8,033 nt of DNA from Bacteroidales bacterium (GTDB lineage: Bacteria; Bacteroidota; Bacteroidia; Bacteroidales; UBA12077). Shown here one piece after another: positions 1 through 6,110 of this stretch. The notes beneath the pieces were generated by a model. That model was not told the origin of the DNA, made no database searches, and was given only the letters and a program-made list of their open reading frames with translations. Position 1 is the first letter of the stretch; each line of letters begins with the position of its first letter. The translations under genes were made by a program, and so were the position numbers. The DNA lies in assembly GCA_030600625.1 (NCBI GenBank), contig JAUVLS010000051.1:1-8033 (forward strand), in the 5' to 3' direction.

Positions 1-8
1 AATTAATG

Positions 9-16
9 TATTTTTG
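9..16 (+). promoter_or_regulatory. Putative Bacteroidetes -7 promoter element for sucD
   Basis: The bases TATTTTTG match the Bacteroidetes sigma-factor -7 consensus TAnnTTTG exactly. They lie 24 bases before the sucD ATG, which would give a 5' leader of about 20 bases. The -33 part would fall outside the window, so only half of the promoter can be judged. The surroundings are AT-rich, so a chance match is possible. Confidence 0.4.
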
Positions 17-40
17 ATTTTTCATAAAACAAAAATACAA

Positions 41-913
41 ATGAGCGTATTAGTAAATAAAAATTCAAAAATAATTGTTCAGGGATTTACAGGCAGCGAA
101 GGTACTTTTCATGCGCAACAAATGATAGAGTATGGAACCAATCTTGTTGGTGGAGTAACTCCCGGAAAAGGTGGTCAGACACATTTAGAAAAACCCGTTT
201 TTAATACTGTAGAAGATGCTGTTAAATCAACCGGGGCTGATGTATCAATTATTTTTGTTCCTCCTTCTTTTTCTGCCGATGCAATTATGGAAGCTGCTGA
301 TGCCGGAATTAAGGTTATTGTTACAATTACCGAAGGAATTCCTACTTCGGATATGGTAAAAGTTAAGGAGTTTCTTAAAGATAAAGATTGTAGAATGGTT
401 GGCCCAAATTGTCCCGGGATAATTACTCCCGGAGAAGCAAAAGTTGGAATAATGCCAGGTTTCATTCATAAAAAAGGAACTATTGGTATAGTATCACGAT
501 CAGGTACTTTAACCTACGAAGCAGTAGATCAAATAACAAAAACAGGATTAGGGCAATCAACCTGTATTGGTATAGGTGGAGACCCAATTATAGGAACAAC
601 AACATGCGATGCCGTTAAATTGCTTATGGATGATCCTGAAACAGAAGGGATTATTTTAATTGGAGAAATTGGTGGAAATATGGAAGCTGAAGCGGCACAA
701 TGGATAAAAGAAAACGGAACAAAACCAGTTATTGGTTTTATTGCCGGGAAAACAGCACCCAAAGGAAGACGAATGGGTCATGCAGGTGCAATTATTGGAG
801 GAAAAGGTGATACTGCAGAAGCAAAAATGAAGATTATGAGCGATTGTGGAATTCATGTGGTTGAATCCCCTGCTGAAATTGGGAAAAAAATGTTTGAGGT
901 TTTAAAAAAATAA
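41..913 (+). CDS. sucD: Succinate-CoA ligase (ADP-forming) subunit alpha
   Basis: This is the alpha subunit of succinyl-CoA synthetase, which with the beta subunit SucC interconverts succinyl-CoA plus ADP/GDP and phosphate with succinate, CoA and ATP/GTP in the cytoplasm (TCA cycle or succinate branch). From the ATG at 41 it is 290 residues, the usual family length. Visible motifs are the CoA-binding loop TGSEGTFH (17-24), [10 protein letters not shown] (121-130), SRSGTLTYE (152-160), GIGGDP (177-182) and [17 protein letters not shown] (246-262), whose His247 is the phosphorylated active-site histidine. An upstream in-frame TTG at 14 would add nine residues not expected in the family, so ATG 41 is preferred. 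No Shine-Dalgarno is visible. sucC is expected just upstream but lies outside the window. The next gene, a response regulator, begins 26 bases downstream with no terminator between. Confidence 0.97.
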   Translation: MSVLVNKNSKIIVQGFTGSEGTFHAQQMIEYGTNLVGGVTPGKGGQTHLEKPVFNTVEDAVKSTGADVSIIFVPPSFSADAIMEAADAGIKVIVTITEGIPTSDMVKVKEFLKDKDCRMVGPNCPGIITPGEAKVGIMPGFIHKKGTIGIVSRSGTLTYEAVDQITKTGLGQSTCIGIGGDPIIGTTTCDAVKLLMDDPETEGIILIGEIGGNMEAEAAQWIKENGTKPVIGFIAGKTAPKGRRMGHAGAIIGGKGDTAEAKMKIMSDCGIHVVESPAEIGKKMFEVLKK

Positions 914-939
914 TTCATTCTTTTTCATACATTTGGATC

Positions 940-1314
940 ATGTTGAGAAATTGGGAAAATAAAGTTGTTGTTATAGCTGAAGATGAGCAAATAAATTATT
1001 TGTTCCTAAAAGCTGTTTTAAAGCCAACAAAGGCCCAAGTGATCTGGACAAAAACCGGAAGAGAAACCATTGATATTTGTAATACTGAAAAAGTAGACAT
1101 TGTGTTAATGGATATAAAAATGCCTGATTTAAATGGTCTTGAGGCTACTATTGAAATAAAAAAGGATTTTCCTAATTTACCAATCATTGCACAAACTGCG
1201 TATGCAATGGAAGAAGATGAAGATGCAAGTATGGAAGCTGGTTGCGATGATTACATATCGAAACCAATTCGTCCTGAAAACCTGCTTGCCATAATGTCGA
1301 AATACATACAATAA
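940..1314 (+). CDS. Stand-alone receiver-domain response regulator
   Basis: This is a 124-residue protein made of one CheY-like receiver domain with no output domain. The elements of an active receiver are visible: acidic pair Glu14-Asp15 (AEDE), phosphoacceptor Asp58 (LMDIKMPDLNG, 56-66), switch Thr86 (AQTAYAM), Tyr105 and Lys108-Pro109 (GCDDYISKPI). The stretch from the switch Thr to the Lys-Pro resembles receiver modules at the end of Bacteroidetes hybrid histidine kinases, so it may relay phosphate between proteins or act by protein-protein contact; this is inference. The partner kinase is not in the window. It lies 26 bases after sucD on the same strand and is probably co-transcribed. 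Its TAA stop touches the stop of the convergent gene. The ATG at 940 fits the usual distance to the first beta strand. Confidence 0.92.
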   Translation: MLRNWENKVVVIAEDEQINYLFLKAVLKPTKAQVIWTKTGRETIDICNTEKVDIVLMDIKMPDLNGLEATIEIKKDFPNLPIIAQTAYAMEEDEDASMEAGCDDYISKPIRPENLLAIMSKYIQ

Positions 1315-1923
1315 TTAAATTGCAATAGAAAATCCTATTCTCAATTGAGGATAGGTATACGGATTGTCATCTGTTTCATTTATATTCCACAATAATATAA
1401 TATAAGATTTTGAACCTCGTCCCATTTGTTGAACATACCCTCCTCCAATAAGTATATTGTGTAACCAATATCTATCGTAATTTAAATCGGGATCATTAAA
1501 ATATATGTAATTATATTCTGTATTTAGAAATTCATATTCGACATGTGCAATTATTCCACTATGCCCTTTTACTTTAATAAGATTTCTAAAATCTTTAACA
1601 ACGGCAAATTGAGAAAAAACACTGCCACCATATACACTTGTTTCAAAATCGCCATACATTGATCTTTTATCATTGTAATATTGATATTTTCCACTTAATC
1701 CCATACTCAATCTCTCAGTTAATTGAGTTCCAAATATAACATTTACATCTACATAAGTATAAGCTCCAAAACCCATCCATAATGAGCCACCCCAAAATAA
1801 ATACGATTCTTTTGTTTCTCCTTCTAATTTATTTTTAATGTTTTTATTTTTCTGAGCATCTACCTGATGGATCGTTATTAAAATAAAAAATATAAAACTT
1901 AATACTACTTTAGCTATTCTCAT
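1315..1923 (-). CDS. Secreted, probably outer-membrane beta-barrel protein of unknown function
   Basis: I do not recognise the specific family. From the ATG at 1923 the protein is 202 residues. It begins with a clear Sec signal peptide: Arg2 and Lys5, a hydrophobic core at about 6-18, and a likely signal peptidase I site after Val-Asp-Ala (23) before Gln24. The mature part of about 179 residues is rich in Gly, Tyr, Phe and Trp, with alternating patterns such as LWMGFGAYTYVDVNVIFG and LSMGLSGKYQYYND and a last strand PQLRIGFSIAI. This fits a small outer-membrane beta-barrel, perhaps eight-stranded, but that is inference. No lipobox cysteine, catalytic motif or TonB box is visible. An in-frame TTG at 1947 would add eight residues before the signal peptide and is less likely. 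It is convergent with the response regulator, stops abutting, and divergent from the SDR gene. Confidence 0.8.
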   Translation of the reverse strand: MRIAKVVLSFIFFILITIHQVDAQKNKNIKNKLEGETKESYLFWGGSLWMGFGAYTYVDVNVIFGTQLTERLSMGLSGKYQYYNDKRSMYGDFETSVYGGSVFSQFAVVKDFRNLIKVKGHSGIIAHVEYEFLNTEYNYIYFNDPDLNYDRYWLHNILIGGGYVQQMGRGSKSYIILLWNINETDDNPYTYPQLRIGFSIAI

Positions 1924-1944
1924 AAATAATCTATTTTTACAAAA

Positions 1945-1952
1945 CAAATTTA
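1945..1952 (-). promoter_or_regulatory. Possible -7 promoter element for the secreted protein gene
   Basis: Read on the minus strand the bases are TAAATTTG, matching the Bacteroidetes -7 consensus TAnnTTTG. They lie 21 bases upstream of the ATG at 1923. The nearest upstream TTTG (complement of 1980-1983) is 27 bases away, longer than the roughly 19-21 usual for a -33 partner. The promoter is therefore only weakly supported in this very AT-rich stretch. Confidence 0.3.
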
Positions 1953-1965
1953 TTAAATCATAAAA

Positions 1966-1997
1966 AATATTTAAATTCCCAAATAATATTTAAATAT
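1966..1997. repeat. Two-copy 11-bp AT-rich direct repeat in divergent intergenic region
   Basis: AATATTTAAAT occurs at 1966-1976 and again at 1985-1995, a 19-bp period. The second copy is extended into a perfect 12-bp palindrome, ATATTTAAATAT (1986-1997). The pair sits between the divergent secreted-protein and SDR genes, just ahead of the SDR start at 2010. It could be a pair of operator sites, but low complexity makes coincidence likely. No TAnnTTTG element is visible on the plus strand ahead of the SDR gene. Confidence 0.3.
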
Positions 1998-2009
1998 AAT
2001 ACATAAATT

Positions 2010-2723
2010 ATGAATATAGTAATCACTGGAGCGAGCAAAGGAATTGGTTTTCATCTTGCGAAATTATTTGCAAAAGATGAAAATAACACGGTTGTAGCTA
2101 TTGCACGAAGCGAGAATCTTCTTAAAGAGTTAAAAAACGATTGTAACAAGCAGAATTTAAAAAGTAAAATTAAAATTGTAGTATTTGATATTGAAGATCC
2201 AAATAATGTAAAAGACAAGCTTAAAAATGAAATAATAAAACATATCGACTCTGTAGACATCCTGATTAACAACGCCGGATTTCTAATAAATAAATCTTTT
2301 GTAGATATGGATATTAAAGAAATTCAGAAAATTTATAATATTAACTTTATTAGTCATTCAGTTTTAATACAAGATTTAATTCCATTTCTTAAAGAAAGTA
2401 AATTGGGACATGTGGTTAATATTTCAAGTATGGGAGCTTATCAGGGAAGTTCTAAATTTCCGAGCTTGTCATTTTACAGTTCAAGTAAAGCAGCTTTGGC
2501 TAATTTAACGGAATGCCTGGCCGAAGAATTCAAAAACAATAATATTAAATTTAACTGTTTAGCTCTTGGGGCAGTTAATACCGAAATGCTAAAAACCGCT
2601 TTCCCCGATTTTAATGCACCACTAAATGCAGACGAAATGGCCAATTTCATATACGATTTTGCAATCAATGGAAGTAAATATTTTAATGGCAAGATAATAC
2701 CTGTAAGTATTTCAACACCATAA
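2010..2723 (+). CDS. Short-chain dehydrogenase/reductase (SDR family)
   Basis: This is a 237-residue classical SDR, a cytoplasmic NAD(P)(H)-dependent oxidoreductase. The cofactor motif TGASKGIG is at 6-13, and AIARS with Arg33 after the second beta strand favours NADP(H). NNAG is at 87-90, and the catalytic tetrad is Asn112, Ser140 (NISS), Tyr156 and Lys160 (YSSSK). Ser140 and Tyr156 are 16 residues apart rather than the common 13, so the loop between them carries about three extra residues. The C-terminus (FNGKIIPVSISTP) lacks the VDGG ending typical of FabG-like SDRs. The substrate cannot be deduced; it may be a FabG-like, sepiapterin-reductase-like or other carbonyl reductase. The gene stands alone, divergent from the secreted-protein gene and followed immediately by a terminator. 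The ATG at 2010 places the Rossmann motif at the normal position. Confidence 0.93.
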   Translation: MNIVITGASKGIGFHLAKLFAKDENNTVVAIARSENLLKELKNDCNKQNLKSKIKIVVFDIEDPNNVKDKLKNEIIKHIDSVDILINNAGFLINKSFVDMDIKEIQKIYNINFISHSVLIQDLIPFLKESKLGHVVNISSMGAYQGSSKFPSLSFYSSSKAALANLTECLAEEFKNNNIKFNCLALGAVNTEMLKTAFPDFNAPLNADEMANFIYDFAINGSKYFNGKIIPVSISTP

Positions 2724-2724
2724 A

Positions 2725-2750
2725 AAAAGGCATCAAAACAGATGCCTTTT
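2725..2750. terminator. Bidirectional intrinsic terminator between SDR gene and buk
   Basis: Perfect 10-bp arms AAAAGGCATC (2725-2734) and GATGCCTTTT (2741-2750) enclose a six-base loop AAAACA. On the minus strand the stem is followed by a run of seven or more T residues, a strong intrinsic terminator for the pta-ackA-ptb-buk unit. On the plus strand four T residues follow the GC-containing core, serving the SDR gene, whose stop codon ends one base before the left arm. It sits in the 46-base gap between the two convergent genes. Confidence 0.88.
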
Positions 2751-2769
2751 CAACAAATATTATAATTTT

Positions 2770-3846
2770 CTATTTATAGATTTTTGGTTCTATTTCATTA
2801 GTCATAACCATTCGGCCATTCATTGCTAATGCTTCCATTTCATCTTCGCCAGGATAAACAATAACCGGAGCAAGAAACGTAACCATTTCTTTAATATAAT
2901 CAACTACAATTCTATCGTGAGCCATACCACCTGTTAAAATAATTGCATCAACTTTTCCTTTTAGAACAGCGCTTAATGATGCAATTTCTTTACCTAACTG
3001 ATATCCAACTGCATCATGTATTTTTTCTGCGTTCTTATCACCAGCTTTAATTTTCATTTCAACTTCGTAAGCATCATTTGTTCCAAGATAAGATACAAAA
3101 CCACCTTCTCCTTTTATCATCTTTTTAACTTCATCATGAGTGTATTCGCCACTAAAACAAAGTTTTGCAACCTGTCCGCAAGGTAAAGTACCTGTTCTTT
3201 CAGGAGAAAATGGGCCATCACCATCAAGAGCATTATTCACATCAATAACTTTTCCTTTTTTGTGAGCACCGACAGAAATACCACCCCCTAAGTGAGCAAC
3301 AATTAAGTTAAGTTCTTCATAAGGTTTATCAACAGATTTTGAATACTTCCGAGCAATTGCTTTTTGGTTCAAAGCATGGAAAATTGAATGACGAGTAAAT
3401 TTAGGATGGCCAGCATAACGAGCTACATCTTCCATCTCGTCAACAACAATAGGATCAGCAATAAAGGCTCTTGCTCCTTTTAAAGATTTAGCAATATCAT
3501 TTGCAATTAAACCTCCCAAATTGCTTGCATGCTCACCTAATTTACTTTCATACAAATCCTTAATCATTTGTTCATTAACCTCGTAAACACCTGATTCTAT
3601 TGGCTTAACCAATCCTCCACGGCCAACAATAGCTGTAATTAAATCGATTCTTATTTTGGCTTCTTTTAGTTCTTTTAAAATAATTTTTTTTCTAAACTCA
3701 AACTGATCAACGATATTCGGAAAAGGTTTTAAATCTTCTGAAGAATGTTTAACATTTTTCAGGAATATTGATTTTGAACCTTGATAAACAGCTATCTTTG
3801 TTGATGTTGAACCCGGATTTATAGCTAAAATTCTTTGGTTTTCCAT
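2770..3846 (-). CDS. buk: Butyrate kinase
   Basis: This kinase of the ASKHA superfamily (acetate/butyrate kinase family) converts butyryl phosphate plus ADP to butyrate plus ATP in the cytoplasm; family members often also accept isobutyryl or other branched-chain acyl phosphates. It is 358 residues, the usual length. Visible are the phosphate-1 motif NPGSTSTK (10-17), VGRGGL (74-79), HASNLGG (106-112), DPIVVDEM (131-138), HLGGGIS (185-191), DGPFSPERTGTLP (210-222), the adenosine motif TGGMAHD (305-311) and PGEDEMEALA (332-341). The Ser-Thr-Ser at 13-15 and the DGPFSPERTG block separate it from acetate kinase. It is the last gene of the unit, 37 bases after ptb, and ends with TAG ahead of the terminator at 2725-2750. 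The ATG at 3846 starts four residues before the first beta strand. Confidence 0.96.
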   Translation of the reverse strand: MENQRILAINPGSTSTKIAVYQGSKSIFLKNVKHSSEDLKPFPNIVDQFEFRKKIILKELKEAKIRIDLITAIVGRGGLVKPIESGVYEVNEQMIKDLYESKLGEHASNLGGLIANDIAKSLKGARAFIADPIVVDEMEDVARYAGHPKFTRHSIFHALNQKAIARKYSKSVDKPYEELNLIVAHLGGGISVGAHKKGKVIDVNNALDGDGPFSPERTGTLPCGQVAKLCFSGEYTHDEVKKMIKGEGGFVSYLGTNDAYEVEMKIKAGDKNAEKIHDAVGYQLGKEIASLSAVLKGKVDAIILTGGMAHDRIVVDYIKEMVTFLAPVIVYPGEDEMEALAMNGRMVMTNEIEPKIYK

Positions 3847-3883
3847 TTTTATTTATTTTTCAAATTAATTATTCCACACAATA

Positions 3884-4780
3884 TTACATTGCCGCAGCTA
3901 AAGCTATCGACATCATTTTACTTTTATCTGCATCTGCTCTTGAAGTAAGAACGATAGGAACTTTAGCTCCCATAATAACAGCGGCAGAAGTACATCCTCC
4001 CATAAACATTAATGTTTTGTAAAGCATGTTTCCACTATTTAAATCCGGAGCAACTAAAATATCAGCATCACCAGCTACATCGCTAACAACACCTTTATGT
4101 TCGGCAGCCTTTTTCGAAACTGCATTATCTATTGCTAAAGGTCCATCAACTATACATCCTTGTATTTGTCCTCTTCTGTTCATTACAGCTAACATGGCAG
4201 CATGAGTTGTTGACTCGATCTTAGGATTTACAACTTCCAAAGGCCCCACGACAGCAACTTTAGGTATTTTTATTCCTAATCGATGAAATACTTCAACAGA
4301 ATTATTTATTATATCTACCTTTTCGTTTAAACTTGGTAAAATATTCATTCCTGCATCAGTAATACCAATTAACTTATTATAATACGGCGATTCGATAAGT
4401 GCAAAATGACTTAATGTTGATCCTTTTGTTAAACCATTTTCTTTATCGAGAACGGCTTTTAATAAAGGAGCCGTACTTACCAGACCTTTCATTAAAATAT
4501 CTGCTTTTCCCTCTTTAATAAGAGCAACAGCTTTAACTGATGATATAGCAGGGATGTTTTCTTCATAAATTTCGATTCCGGAAAGATCAAAGTTTATTTC
4601 TTTGCATATTCTTTCAATCTCAGTTTTATTTCCAACCAGTACCGGAATAATTATGCCTTCGAGGTAAGCATTCTTAACAGCTTTCAAAACAGGCATGTCT
4701 GCTGCTGCTGCAACTGCTAATCGTCTTGTTTCTTTACCCTTAGCAATATTTATTATATCGTTTAATGATTTATAAGTCAT
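3884..4780 (-). CDS. ptb: Phosphate butyryltransferase
   Basis: This enzyme exchanges CoA for phosphate on butyryl-CoA, giving butyryl phosphate, the substrate of Buk encoded next. At 298 residues it has the usual length. Motifs of the phosphate acetyl/butaryl transferase fold are ADILMKGLVSTAPLLKAVL (93-111), GITDAGMN (139-146), DGPLAIDNAVS (212-222), AGDADILVAPDLNSGN (236-251) and GGCTSAAVIMGAKVPIVLTSRAD (261-283). The short, Ala-rich N-terminus and the DGPLAIDNAVS block are typical of Ptb rather than Pta. The adjoining buk strongly supports the call. The physiological substrate may be butyryl-CoA or a branched-chain acyl-CoA from amino acid fermentation, and the sequence does not decide. 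The ATG at 4780 has an A/T-only leader without a Shine-Dalgarno. An 85-base gap separates it from ackA. Confidence 0.95.
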   Translation of the reverse strand: MTYKSLNDIINIAKGKETRRLAVAAAADMPVLKAVKNAYLEGIIIPVLVGNKTEIERICKEINFDLSGIEIYEENIPAISSVKAVALIKEGKADILMKGLVSTAPLLKAVLDKENGLTKGSTLSHFALIESPYYNKLIGITDAGMNILPSLNEKVDIINNSVEVFHRLGIKIPKVAVVGPLEVVNPKIESTTHAAMLAVMNRRGQIQGCIVDGPLAIDNAVSKKAAEHKGVVSDVAGDADILVAPDLNSGNMLYKTLMFMGGCTSAAVIMGAKVPIVLTSRADADKSKMMSIALAAAM

Positions 4781-4842
4781 TTTATTATTTTTTAAATTTT
4801 AAACACAGGTCTAAAATTGCCACAAAAAGTATATAATAAATC

Positions 4843-4868
4843 TATTTTAAAATATATAGGCAAATTTA
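4843..4868 (-). promoter_or_regulatory. Possible internal promoter or operator ahead of ptb
   Basis: On the minus strand TAAATTTG (4861-4868) matches the Bacteroidetes -7 consensus and overlaps the ackA stop codon. Just downstream is a perfect 12-bp palindrome, TATTTTAAAATA (4843-4854). The ackA-ptb gap of 85 bases is the largest inside the four-gene unit, so separate expression of ptb-buk is possible. No -33 partner at the usual spacing is visible, and the region is nearly all A/T, so support is weak. Confidence 0.25.
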
Positions 4869-6080
4869 TAATAAACCACTAACAATTTTTTGAGTATCCT
4901 GTGCAATAACCAGTTCTTCGTCAGTTGTAACCACGACAACTTTTGTTTTGGATCCTGGCTTAGTCAGTTCCAGATCAATACCACGTTTTTTATCATTCAA
5001 TTCAACATCAAAATCAACACCTAAAAATTCGAGATTCTCACAAACATCACGTCTCACATCAAAACCATTTTCGCCGATTCCACCGGTGAACAATATTAAA
5101 TCCACACCTCCCATCGCAGCAGCGTAAGCACCAATATAATGTATAACTCTATAAGTGAACATATCCAATGCTAACTTTGCTCTTTCATTTCCGTCTGCGG
5201 CAGCTTGCTCAAGATCTCTCATATCTGATGACAGGCCTGAAATACCTAATAAACCACTGCGCTTATTAATCATATTTTTGCTATCTTGAATTGTTAAATC
5301 CTCCTTTTCAGCGATAAATAACAAAGCACCTAAATCAAGGTTACCGGCACGTGTTCCCATCAATAATCCTTCGACTGGAGTAAAACCCATTGAGGTATCT
5401 ATTGATTTACCGTTTTTAATAGCGGCAACCGATGCACCGTTTCCTAAATGGCAAGAAATTACTTTTTTATCTTCCCAGTTCCAACCTACTAGTTTACAAG
5501 CTTTTTTTGCAACAAACTTATGACTTGTACCATGAAAACCATATCGCCTTACTTTATATTTCTCATAATACTCATAAGGTAATCCATACAGAAATGCTTT
5601 TGGCTCCATTGATTGATGAAATGAAGTATCAAAAACAGCCACCTGAGGTACTTTAGGCAATAATTTTTCCATGGCTAAAATACCTTTAAGATTTGCCGGA
5701 TTATGAAGTGGTGCTAATTCAATACATTCCTCAATTCGTTCTTTACCCTCTTTTGTAACTAGTGCACTTTCTTTAAAATATGGACCACCATGCGTAACAC
5801 GATGACCTACCGCTGTAATTTCTTCAACACTATTCATCACGCCATGGTCAGGTGATAACAGCGCGTCAAAAATCAAATCAATTCCCTTTGTATGATCAGG
5901 AATATCAGTTGTAAAATTGTATTTTTTGCCATCTTTAGTTTTATGCTTAAGCTCACCATTGCAAATACCTATTCGGTCAACAATCCCTTTTGCTAATACC
6001 TCAGCATTATCAGAATTTGTCATATTTAATAGTTGGTACTTAATAGACGAACTACCACAGTTTAATACTAAAACTTTCAT
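4866..6080 (-). CDS. ackA: Acetate kinase
   Basis: AckA makes ATP from acetyl phosphate and ADP, releasing acetate, and works in the cytoplasm with Pta encoded just upstream. It is 404 residues, the usual length. The family motifs are LVLNCGSSSIKY (4-15, with Asn7), GHRVTHGG (92-99, with Arg94), FDTSFH (150-155, with Asp151), YGFHGTSH (180-187, with His183), SCHLGNGAS (209-217), TPVEGLLMGTRAGNLD (234-249, with Arg244), FTGGIGEN near residue 330 and TTDEELVIA near the C-terminus. These correspond to the catalytic Asn, Arg, Asp, His and Arg set characterised in the Methanosarcina enzyme (known from the family). The ATG at 6080 lies directly before the first beta strand, 30 bases after the pta stop, so translation is probably coupled to the same transcript. 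Confidence 0.98.
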   Translation of the reverse strand: MKVLVLNCGSSSIKYQLLNMTNSDNAEVLAKGIVDRIGICNGELKHKTKDGKKYNFTTDIPDHTKGIDLIFDALLSPDHGVMNSVEEITAVGHRVTHGGPYFKESALVTKEGKERIEECIELAPLHNPANLKGILAMEKLLPKVPQVAVFDTSFHQSMEPKAFLYGLPYEYYEKYKVRRYGFHGTSHKFVAKKACKLVGWNWEDKKVISCHLGNGASVAAIKNGKSIDTSMGFTPVEGLLMGTRAGNLDLGALLFIAEKEDLTIQDSKNMINKRSGLLGISGLSSDMRDLEQAAADGNERAKLALDMFTYRVIHYIGAYAAAMGGVDLILFTGGIGENGFDVRRDVCENLEFLGVDFDVELNDKKRGIDLELTKPGSKTKVVVVTTDEELVIAQDTQKIVSGLL

Positions 6081-6110
6081 CTTATTAATTTGCCTTATAT
6101 ATAAAAAAAA

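Noticed and set aside
14..40. N-terminal extension of SucD from a TTG at 14
   Set aside because: The family starts at the ATG at 41, and the TTG overlaps the predicted -7 promoter element.
175..856. Open minus-strand frames antisense to sucD (for example 175-465, 245-469, 529-762, 656-856)
   Set aside because: They mirror the codons of a clearly conserved sucD, have low-complexity translations with no recognisable motif, and overlap one another.
996..1187. Minus-strand open frame antisense to the response regulator
   Set aside because: It lies entirely inside a well-supported receiver domain and has no motif or upstream signal.
1924..1947. N-terminal extension of the secreted protein from a TTG at 1947
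   Set aside because: The ATG at 1923 opens directly with a well-formed signal peptide, and the TTG codon falls in the possible -7 element.
1995..2000. TATAAT ahead of the SDR gene read as a sigma-70 -10 box
   Set aside because: The primary sigma factor of Bacteroidetes uses TAnnTTTG, the site is only nine bases from the ATG, and such a hexamer is expected by chance in this AT-rich stretch.
2051..2692. Minus-strand open frames (2051-2272, 2474-2692) antisense to the SDR gene
   Set aside because: They are shadows of the SDR coding sequence, whose catalytic motifs are all present in the plus frame.
2770..6080. buk as a duplicate of ackA, or ptb as a duplicate of pta
   Set aside because: Motif blocks specific to each family are present in each protein, so these are old paralogous families brought together and not recent tandem duplicates.
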